Below are positions 18,527-25,627 of a DNA stretch of 64,000 bases, piece by piece. This DNA comes from Bacteroidaceae bacterium (GTDB lineage: Bacteria > Bacteroidota > Bacteroidia > Bacteroidales > Bacteroidaceae), in contig JAFWYF010000035.1 in assembly GCA_017522785.1 (NCBI GenBank), positions 1 through 64,000 of the forward strand. The letters run 5' to 3'. The notes beneath the pieces were generated by a model. That model saw nothing but the letters and a program-made list of their open reading frames with translations. It did not search any database and was not told the origin of the DNA. Position 1 is the first letter of the stretch. Every line of letters begins with the position of its first letter. The position numbers and the translations under genes are program-made.

Positions 18527-19099
18527 TTATTTATCTTCTTTGTGCTTTGCCGGGTCATATAGCATTGCTGTACATATACAATAACGTCGTCCGGTGCGCT
18601 CTAGGACATCGTGGTTCACACATCCCTGACATCCCTTCCAGAATGCTTCGTCATCGGTTAGTTCCGAAAATGGAACAGGAACATATCCCAATTCGGTGTT
18701 TATCTTCATTACTGCACCGCCACTTGTCAAACCAAAAAGTTTTGCATTAGGCCACTTTTTTCGCGAAAGTTCAAATGCAGTCTTTTTAATGCGTTTTGCC
18801 AATCCATGACGTCGGAACTTGTCGGCAACAATCAATCCCGAATTTGCGACATACTGTTTGTTTCCCCAACTCTCAATATAGCAAAATCCGGCGAACTCTT
18901 TGTCGCAAAGGGCTATGACCGCTTTTCCCTCCTTCATCTTTTGTGCAACATATTCATGTGTTCTTTTTGCAATACCGGTGCCACGAACTTTGGCGGCGGC
19001 AGTTATAGTTTCAAGAATTTCATCGACATAACATTCGTGTGATGCATCGGCAACTATAACCTCTATTTCGTTATTGTTTTGTTCTAATTCCATATACAT
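18527..19099 (-). CDS. GNAT acyltransferase of the arginine operon (candidate N-acylglutamate synthase)
   Basis: A 190-residue GNAT protein starting at ATG 19099, 5 nt after the argR stop (a TTG at 19108 overlapping that stop is less likely). The acyl-CoA-binding loop is VADKFRRHGLAKRIKKTAF, preceded by FAGFCYIESWGNKQYVANSGLIV. It lies between argR and argG. No argA or argJ is visible in the operon, so this protein is the natural candidate for the first, glutamate-acylating step; that is inference from position. The C-terminus has several cysteines (CQGCVNHDVL, RRYCIC). Confidence 0.72.
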   Translation of the reverse strand: MYMELEQNNNEIEVIVADASHECYVDEILETITAAAKVRGTGIAKRTHEYVAQKMKEGKAVIALCDKEFAGFCYIESWGNKQYVANSGLIVADKFRRHGLAKRIKKTAFELSRKKWPNAKLFGLTSGGAVMKINTELGYVPVPFSELTDDEAFWKGCQGCVNHDVLERTGRRYCICTAMLYDPAKHKEDK

Positions 19100-19104
19100 T
19101 ATCC

Positions 19105-19587
19105 TCAAATATTTGGTATAATTGTCCTTAGCGCTCTCAATACAGCTCCTTTTGTGGTGTTTTCTGCCATTACCAGCAACACTGTGTCATCACCTGCAAT
19201 AGTTCCTATTATCTCTGGAAAGTGATATCCGTCTATGTGGTAGGCCAGCGTGCTTGCATAACTGGGTCGTGTGTGAATAACTGCAATATTACCCGAGAAT
19301 TTTATAGATAAGAAACCTCCAACCTCTTGTGGAGGTGTTATTGGGCGTATGTCGCCTTCTGCCCCTTCGTGGCGGTATTGGTGTGGGCGTGTGAGTACAT
19401 ATCTGTATCTTCCTTGAACTCCAACAGTTTTAACAACTCTCAACTGATGAAGGTCGCGCGACAATGTTGCCTGTGTCAGTGTGAAACCTTCCTTCGCAAG
19501 TTCGCTAAGCAACTCTTCTTGGCTTCCAATCTCTTGGGTGGATAGAATAAGTCGGATCGCATCGAGGCGTGAATTTTTTATTTTCAT
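19105..19587 (-). CDS. argR: Arginine repressor
   Basis: A 160-residue ArgR: an N-terminal winged helix (SQEELLSELAKEGFTLTQAT, then LSRDLHQLRVVK) and a C-terminal hexamerisation and arginine-binding domain (HTRPSYASTLAYHID, GTIAGDDTVLLVM with the arginine-contacting acidic pair). As first gene of argR-GNAT-argG-argC-argD it probably represses its own operon; periodic AT-rich repeats lie in its leader at 19601-19647. Confidence 0.93.
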   Translation of the reverse strand: MKIKNSRLDAIRLILSTQEIGSQEELLSELAKEGFTLTQATLSRDLHQLRVVKTVGVQGRYRYVLTRPHQYRHEGAEGDIRPITPPQEVGGFLSIKFSGNIAVIHTRPSYASTLAYHIDGYHFPEIIGTIAGDDTVLLVMAENTTKGAVLRALRTIIPNI

Positions 19588-19600
19588 ATCTTGTGTAAAT

Positions 19601-19647
19601 TTATTCGTAATTAAAGGTCGTTTATTCCTTTATTTGTATATTTATTC
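19601..19647. promoter_or_regulatory. Candidate ArgR operator repeats
   Basis: TTATTC occurs three times in phase, at 19601-19606, 19622-19627 and 19642-19647, that is 21 and 20 bp apart, in the leader between the predicted start of transcription (near 19651) and the argR ATG. ARG boxes known from other bacteria are built on TATTCA/TGAATA half-sites repeated about two helical turns apart. Binding is not demonstrated. Confidence 0.4.
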
Positions 19648-19658
19648 TTGTTTTGTTG

Positions 19659-19691
19659 CAAAAATAAGAATATTTAAACGATATATGCAAT
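19659..19691 (-). promoter_or_regulatory. Promoter of the arg operon
   Basis: On the minus strand the perfect -7 box TATTTTTG (19666-19659) has an ATTG -33-like element (19691-19688), 21 nt upstream. Transcription would start near 19651, directly in front of the three TTATTC repeats. Confidence 0.5.
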
Positions 19692-19735
19692 AAATTTACA
19701 GAAAAATTGCAATAAAATAGATTTTGTAATAAAAA

Positions 19736-19766
19736 AAACATGCAAGAAACAAATTCTTGCATGTTT
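19736..19766 (-). terminator. Terminator of the inositol-phosphate synthase gene
   Basis: A 13-bp stem (19736-19748 with 19754-19766) with a 5-nt loop is followed on the minus strand by a run of T. It lies 8 nt after the stop of the gene ending at 19774. Confidence 0.85.
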
Positions 19767-19773
19767 AAACTGT

Positions 19774-21075
19774 TTAATCGAGTTCTTGATCGGCCTCGTA
19801 CCCGGCAAGTTCTCTTATTTTGTTTTTTAGCATTGCAAACTGTTTGAACAGGTCGTGTACAGGTTTGTCCCCATCCTTGTGCATAGGTGCTTTGCAGTAG
19901 AACGACATGAACTCTTGTATTCCATAGAGGTTTGCTCTAATTGCAACATCGCTAAATAGTATAAGGTCTAACACAAGAGGTGCAGCTAAAATTGAATCGC
20001 GACACAAGAAATTAACCTTTATTGTCATGGGGTAGCCCATCCAACCAAAGATGTCGATATTGTCCCAACTCTCCTTCTCATCACCACGAGGTGGATAGTA
20101 GTTTATGCGTACCTTATGATAAATATCCGAATAAAGGTCGGGGTAAACATCGCTGTCTAGAATATTCTCCACTGCCGACATCTTGCTGCGTCTTTTGGTT
20201 TCGAAGTTCTCCGGTGCGTCAAGTACTACACCATCGCGGTTTCCAAGAATATTTGTAGAGAACCAACCGGTAACACCTAACTGTCGTGTGAAGAAGGCAG
20301 GTGCTAGTACGGTCTTCATCATGGTTTGTCCGCTTTTGAAGTCCTTGCCGGCGATAGGAACCTTGCACTCCTCGGCAAGTTCCCACATTGCGGGTATGTC
20401 GATACATAAGTTGGGAGCGCCCATTACAAATGGACAACCCTCACGCATCGCTGCATAAGCATAACACATACTTGGTGCAACACGCTCAACATCGTTTGCT
20501 TTCATAGCATCTTCAAAAGCCTTAATGCTACCATGCGCTGCATCATCTCGTGGAATATATTTCTCGGTGCTGGCAATCCATATCACAACAACGCGAGAGC
20601 AGTTATTCTCCTCCTTAAATCGACGAATATCTTCGCGAACCTGTTCTGTAAGGTCCCAGCGAGTTGCACCGGTTTTTACATTGGGGCCATCGATGTTTGT
20701 TGCGTAGCTTTTGTCAAACAGAGCCTTGTAGGGGCGGATGGCCTCTAGCTCTTCTTTAATGGGCTCAATATCACATGTCTTTAGTACATTGGCTTTTATT
20801 GCAGCTTCGTAGCCATTGTCTTCGTAAATGTCCCATGCTCCAAAAACAATGTCGTTTAAGTTGGCAATAGGGATAATGTTTTTTACCTCTTTATATACCT
20901 TCTCTTCCCCTCTGCCTAAACGCATGATACCTTCGCATGCAAAAGAGCCTGTTGGCTTTGACAATCCTTTTCTCGACATAAGTACACCAATAATGGTGGT
21001 TGTTGTAACTGCGCCAAGACCAATGCACATTACTCCAAGTTTTCCGCTCGCGGGTTGTACCCTACAATTTCTCAT
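19774..21075 (-). CDS. ino1: Myo-inositol-1-phosphate synthase
   Basis: Isomerises glucose 6-phosphate to inositol 3-phosphate using bound NAD. The 433 residues include the N-terminal GKLGVMCIGLGAVTTTTIIG Rossmann loop and the family-typical blocks VVVIWIASTEKY, GKDFKSGQTMMKT, NILGNRDGVVLD and later SILAAPLVLDLI. In Bacteroides this enzyme feeds synthesis of inositol-containing lipids; the partner genes known from that pathway are not beside it here. It is transcribed alone, 126 nt after lpdA, with its own terminator. Confidence 0.92.
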   Translation of the reverse strand: MRNCRVQPASGKLGVMCIGLGAVTTTTIIGVLMSRKGLSKPTGSFACEGIMRLGRGEEKVYKEVKNIIPIANLNDIVFGAWDIYEDNGYEAAIKANVLKTCDIEPIKEELEAIRPYKALFDKSYATNIDGPNVKTGATRWDLTEQVREDIRRFKEENNCSRVVVIWIASTEKYIPRDDAAHGSIKAFEDAMKANDVERVAPSMCYAYAAMREGCPFVMGAPNLCIDIPAMWELAEECKVPIAGKDFKSGQTMMKTVLAPAFFTRQLGVTGWFSTNILGNRDGVVLDAPENFETKRRSKMSAVENILDSDVYPDLYSDIYHKVRINYYPPRGDEKESWDNIDIFGWMGYPMTIKVNFLCRDSILAAPLVLDLILFSDVAIRANLYGIQEFMSFYCKAPMHKDGDKPVHDLFKQFAMLKNKIRELAGYEADQELD

Positions 21076-21201
21076 ATCTTTAATCTTTTATATTCCTTTT
21101 TGTTTTCAAACAATGTTTCGAAATCTGTGGCAAAAGAACTGCTTTTTGTTCAATAAACCTAATTTTTACTATTTTGTTTAAAAATATTAATAAAAATCCT
21201 G

Positions 21202-22554
21202 TTAAGCAATTTCAAAAAGTCCCTCTTTGAGTATCTCGCAAACTGTCGGGTGGGGGAATACTGTGCGACGTAGTTCGTCAATAGTCAATTTGTTGGTTAT
21301 TGCCATGCATGCCGCACAAATAAACTCACTAGAACTGTTGCCAAGTATATGAACTCCCAAAACTTTGTTGTCGGTAGAAACCAAAATCTTGCATAAACCG
21401 GTTTGTCCTTCATTCTCGGCAACGAAGCGTCCTGCATAGGTCATAGGCAGTTTGCTCAGTTTGTATTCAATGCCTTGGCTCTGTGCTTGCTCTTCGGTTA
21501 AACCAACACAACTAACTTCAGGGTTGGTATATACAATACCGGGGATAGCATTATATTCCATGCGGTCCTCTATTCCCAATATGTGGTTTACTGCAACTTC
21601 ACCCTCGCGACTTGCAGTGTGTGCCAATAAAGAGAAACCGGTAACATCTCCTGCTGCATATACATTAGGCATAGATGTTTGCATGTATTCATTAACCTTT
21701 ATTCCTCGCTCAACCTCTACAGGTATATTCTCCAACCCAAATCCTTTCAGAACAGGACGGCGACCAACGCTCATAAGGATTTTGTCGCCTTCTATCTGTT
21801 GCTCGTTTCCTTCGGCATCGGTGTAATAAACGATATTACCATCAATTTTTGTTACTTTGCACGATAGGTTAAACTTAATACCTTTCTTTGTGTATATACC
21901 ACGTAGCATTTCACTCACCTCTTTGTCTAAACCTCCAAGAATTTCTGGCAACATTTCAACAACGGTAACAGGTATTCCCAAGGTGTTGTAGAAACTTGCA
22001 AATTCCATGCCAATGACACCACCGCCAATTATCACAAGGCTCTCGGGGGCTGTAGTCAGAGCCAAAATCTCTCTGTTGGTAAGTATTGCCTCATTGTTCT
22101 CTGTACCGGGAATTGGAGGTACAAACGCTTCACTACCTGTGCATATTAAAAGCCTCTTTGCTTCGTAGTCCTGTTCGTTGCATGCTATTGTAATGCTGTT
22201 TGCATCTCCTTTTTTAATATATGCTTCAGCGCGAACAACTTCTATGTTGTTATGCTCCATTTTCATTTTTATGCCGGCAACCAATTTGCGTACAACTTTG
22301 GTCTTACGGTCAAAAATCTTTTTATAGTCATATACAACATTTTCGGTTGTTATACCATATTTCTTACCTCCTTGTGCGTGGTCGAACATCTTAGCACTGT
22401 AAAGAAGGGTTTTTGTGGGAATACAGCCTTCGTTCAGGCAAACACCGCCTAACTCACGTTTCTCAAAAAGAATAACTTTTAATCCTTTTGCTCCGGCATT
22501 TTCTGCGGCAACGTATCCGGCCGGTCCACCACCTAATATCGCTAAATCGTACAT
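21202..22554 (-). CDS. lpdA: Dihydrolipoyl dehydrogenase
   Basis: FAD-dependent disulfide oxidoreductase of 450 residues. The N-terminal FAD motif is LAILGGGPAGYVAAENAG, the redox-active pair is in GGVCLNEGCIPTKTLLYSAK (about 36-55), the NAD motif is VIIGGGVIGMEFASF, and the C-terminal base is in FPHPTVCEILKEGLFE. It follows korB by 22 nt. KOR itself uses ferredoxin and no lipoyl partner, so Lpd presumably serves another lipoyl enzyme, such as the glycine cleavage system or an oxoacid dehydrogenase encoded elsewhere. Confidence 0.92.
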   Translation of the reverse strand: MYDLAILGGGPAGYVAAENAGAKGLKVILFEKRELGGVCLNEGCIPTKTLLYSAKMFDHAQGGKKYGITTENVVYDYKKIFDRKTKVVRKLVAGIKMKMEHNNIEVVRAEAYIKKGDANSITIACNEQDYEAKRLLICTGSEAFVPPIPGTENNEAILTNREILALTTAPESLVIIGGGVIGMEFASFYNTLGIPVTVVEMLPEILGGLDKEVSEMLRGIYTKKGIKFNLSCKVTKIDGNIVYYTDAEGNEQQIEGDKILMSVGRRPVLKGFGLENIPVEVERGIKVNEYMQTSMPNVYAAGDVTGFSLLAHTASREGEVAVNHILGIEDRMEYNAIPGIVYTNPEVSCVGLTEEQAQSQGIEYKLSKLPMTYAGRFVAENEGQTGLCKILVSTDNKVLGVHILGNSSSEFICAACMAITNKLTIDELRRTVFPHPTVCEILKEGLFEIA

Positions 22555-22576
22555 ATATTATCTGTTACTATAATTA

Positions 22577-23581
22577 TTATTTTATCTCCCAAATTTCATT
22601 TGTTTCCAATAGTTCGGCAAAGGTGTGATATGGCTTTTTAGCCTTCACCTCATCGACCTGTGCGTGAACACTATCGTTGTATGTAGGTGCTTCGACATCG
22701 CGTATAACTCCTAAAGCAACGGGGAAATCGGGCCCTTCCATAAGCGCAAGTTTCAGGTGCAGTGTCGGGTCGCTGCAATGTGCATCATGAACAAGTATAT
22801 CGTTCTCTGTAACGCTGTTCTCACCAATCTTCACTACTTTTAATCCGAAGCCTTCTTGTGCTAAACCAAATTCCAAATTCTCTCCAAAAAGCATGGGGCT
22901 TCCATGTTTCAGATAAATGGCATTTTTGGCACGTCCCTCTTTCGTGTATATGCTGTCGTGTGTTCCGTTGTTGAAAATTACACAGTTTTGCAACACTTCG
23001 GTTACCGATGCACCTTTATGTTTTGCCGCTGCTTTAAGACACTCTACAGCAGCTCCCATGTCAGTTGCTACGCAGCGTGCAAAGAAATTACCACGTGCGC
23101 CAAAGCATAACTCGGCAGGACGGAACGGGTCCTCAACAGTTCCGTAAGGCGACGATTTGCTGACAAATCCACGTACCGATGTTGGTGAGTATTGTCCTTT
23201 TGTCAATCCGTATATACGGTTATTGAGCAGAATCATGTTCAAATCAATGTTACGACGTACTGCATGAATAAAATGGTTACCACCTATGGCCAAGCCATCT
23301 CCGTCGCCCGAAACCTGCCATACTGTTAGGTTGGGGTTTGCCACCTTTGCACCGGTAGCTATAGCGGCTGCACGTCCATGAATTGTATGAAAACCATATG
23401 TATTCATGTAATAGGGTAGACGAGAAGAACAACCGATACCCGAAATTACTGCTATCTCATGTGGTGCAACGCCTATTTCACTCATTGCTTTGTGCAGTGC
23501 ACCAAGGAATGCATGGTCGCCACAACCCGGACACCAACGTGGTTGTCCAAATTTATAATCTTGTGCTTTATAATCACTCAT
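22577..23581 (-). CDS. korB: 2-oxoacid:ferredoxin oxidoreductase, beta subunit
   Basis: The thiamine-pyrophosphate subunit, 334 residues. It has the RWCPGCGDHAFL cysteine motif at the N-terminus, the TPP site VSGDGDGLAIGGNHFIHAVRRN and NNRIYGLTKGQYSPTS. With korA, 3 nt upstream, it forms a two-subunit enzyme that interconverts 2-oxoglutarate and succinyl-CoA with ferredoxin, the usual annotation in Bacteroidales. Another 2-oxoacid substrate cannot be excluded. Confidence 0.9.
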   Translation of the reverse strand: MSDYKAQDYKFGQPRWCPGCGDHAFLGALHKAMSEIGVAPHEIAVISGIGCSSRLPYYMNTYGFHTIHGRAAAIATGAKVANPNLTVWQVSGDGDGLAIGGNHFIHAVRRNIDLNMILLNNRIYGLTKGQYSPTSVRGFVSKSSPYGTVEDPFRPAELCFGARGNFFARCVATDMGAAVECLKAAAKHKGASVTEVLQNCVIFNNGTHDSIYTKEGRAKNAIYLKHGSPMLFGENLEFGLAQEGFGLKVVKIGENSVTENDILVHDAHCSDPTLHLKLALMEGPDFPVALGVIRDVEAPTYNDSVHAQVDEVKAKKPYHTFAELLETNEIWEIK

Positions 23582-23584
23582 AAT

Positions 23585-25435
23585 TTATTCCTCCATTATT
23601 TTAGTGAATGATTCAACTAAAGTGGCAACGTTAAATGGTTGTCCTTTTACTTCGTTGTGCTGATATAGTTTAACACCCTCAATCTGCATGCGCAAGTATG
23701 CTGCAAATTGTCCCATATTCTGTTCTGCCACAACAACCTTTTTGTATCGGCACAGAACCTCTTTAGTATTTCTTGGTAATGGGTTTATATATTTGAAATG
23801 TGCAAGAGCAACTTTCTTACCATTGTTGTTCATCTGTTGCATGGCCTCGTATAGGTGTCCGTATGTACCTCCAAAGCCAACAATTAAAAGGTCGGCATCT
23901 TTCTCTCCTTCTACCTCTAACTCGGGTATGCAGTTTGCTATGCGACTAATCTTTTCTGCACGTTGTTTAACCATCAAATGGTGGTTCTCCGGGTCGTTGC
24001 TTATAGCACCTGTCGCATTGCTCTTCTCCAAACCGCCAATACGATGTGTAAAGCCGGGGGTTCCGGGAACTGCCCAATATCGTACAAGAGTCTCGGGGTC
24101 GCGTTTATATGGCGACCAACCTTCTGCCATTTCGGCTGTTACGTAATTGGGGGTAATGGAAGGATAATTATTTAAATCGGGAAGTTTCCATGCCGCCGAG
24201 CCATTTGCAATGAATGCATCCGACAACAAAATTACAGGTGTCATGTGCTCCACTGCAATCTTACATGCCATGTATGCTGCGTCGAAACAGTCTGTTGGCG
24301 ATGTCGCTGCTATTACAGGCATAGGACTCTCACCGTTTCTTCCAAACAGTGCTTGCAACAAATCGGTCTGTTCCGATTTTGTAGGTAATCCGGTTGATGG
24401 GCCACCACGTTGTACATCAATTATAACCAACGGAAGTTCCGTTATTACAGCAAGGTTCATTGCCTCGCTTTTTAGACAAATACCGGGGCCCGAAGTCGAT
24501 GTACAAGCCAATGCTCCGGCATATGCGGCACCTACAGCCGATGCACAACCTGCAATCTCATCTTCGGCTTGCATGGTTACAACATTCAGCGATTTATGTT
24601 TTGCCAATTCGTGCAGAATATCTGTTGCAGGAGTAATAGGATAAGAGCCAAGGAATAGTTGCATGCCTGCCTTCTCTGCTGCTGCGATAAGGCCATATGC
24701 AGTAGCTTTGTTGCCATTTATATCCATGTATCTTCCCTTCTCCTTGTGCTTGCTGTCTATGCTGTATGTGTGCGAAATAGATGTGTGAGTGTTATGTCCC
24801 ATATCATACCCGGCACGCAGAACCTTAATATTTGCCTCCGCAATTTCCGGTTTCTTTGCAAATTTAGTTCTTAACATACCTTCGGCAAGCGAAAGGTCGC
24901 GGTCGAACAACCAGCAAACCAAACCAAGTGCAAGCATGTTCTTGCATCGAACGATACTTTTATTGTCAAGGCCACTATCTTTGAGTGTCTCTAAACACAT
25001 CGATGTTATAGGGCATGGAACAACCTCACAAGTTATTCCCAATTCAGCAACAGGGTCATCTGTCTTGAATTCTGCTTTCTCCAAATCTTTTGCTGTAAAA
25101 GAGTCGGTGTCTATGATTATAGCAGCATTGGGTTTACAATACTTGTATTGTGTCTTTAGAGCAGCCGGGTTCATCGCAATCAGTACATCGCATTTATCTC
25201 CGGGGGTCATCACCTTATTTGCTCCAACATGTACCTGAAATCCCGAAACTCCAGTTAAAACTCCTTGCGGAGCACGAATGTCGGCAGGGTAGTCGGGGAA
25301 GGTACATATATCGTTACCTACCGTTGCCGATATTGTTGAAAAAATATTACCTGCAAGTTGCATACCGTCTCCCGAATCTCCCGAGAAACGAACAATAACC
25401 TGATCCAATGCCAGTGTTTTTTTCTGTTCTGTCAT
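23585..25435 (-). CDS. korA: 2-oxoacid:ferredoxin oxidoreductase, fused gamma-alpha subunit
   Basis: A 616-residue fusion. The N-terminal gamma domain (about 1-190; RFSGDSGDGMQLAGNIFS, IRAPQGVLTGVSGFQVH) is followed by the alpha (pyrimidine-binding) domain (about 210-610; KATAYGLIAAAEKAGMQLFL, GSYPITPATDILHELAKH, MQAEDEIAGCASAVGAAYAG, QRGGPSTGLPTKSEQTDLLQALFGRNGE, in part). This gamma-alpha fusion is typical of Bacteroidetes. First gene of korA-korB-lpdA. Confidence 0.92.
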   Translation of the reverse strand: MTEQKKTLALDQVIVRFSGDSGDGMQLAGNIFSTISATVGNDICTFPDYPADIRAPQGVLTGVSGFQVHVGANKVMTPGDKCDVLIAMNPAALKTQYKYCKPNAAIIIDTDSFTAKDLEKAEFKTDDPVAELGITCEVVPCPITSMCLETLKDSGLDNKSIVRCKNMLALGLVCWLFDRDLSLAEGMLRTKFAKKPEIAEANIKVLRAGYDMGHNTHTSISHTYSIDSKHKEKGRYMDINGNKATAYGLIAAAEKAGMQLFLGSYPITPATDILHELAKHKSLNVVTMQAEDEIAGCASAVGAAYAGALACTSTSGPGICLKSEAMNLAVITELPLVIIDVQRGGPSTGLPTKSEQTDLLQALFGRNGESPMPVIAATSPTDCFDAAYMACKIAVEHMTPVILLSDAFIANGSAAWKLPDLNNYPSITPNYVTAEMAEGWSPYKRDPETLVRYWAVPGTPGFTHRIGGLEKSNATGAISNDPENHHLMVKQRAEKISRIANCIPELEVEGEKDADLLIVGFGGTYGHLYEAMQQMNNNGKKVALAHFKYINPLPRNTKEVLCRYKKVVVAEQNMGQFAAYLRMQIEGVKLYQHNEVKGQPFNVATLVESFTKIMEE

Positions 25436-25559
25436 GTCTATAAGGTCTATTAGATAGTTGTTTACTTATTTGATGCCAAATTTCGTAAACATTTATCAAA
25501 AGAAAAAGTATTTTAGCGAATAGTTTTAGAAACTATTTAAATTTCTTTGTATAAAATAT

Positions 25560-25587
25560 GCCCCAAACCTAGAAATCGGTTTGGGGC
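25560..25587 (-). terminator. Terminator of the outer-membrane receptor gene
   Basis: A 10-bp stem GCCCCAAACC/GGTTTGGGGC (25560-25569 with 25578-25587) lies 40 nt past the stop of the minus-strand gene ending at 25628, and is followed on that strand by a T-rich stretch. It separates that gene from korA. Confidence 0.65.
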
Positions 25588-25627
25588 TATATACTCTAAA
25601 TAGTTTTTTATCTTTTTGTTTAAACTT

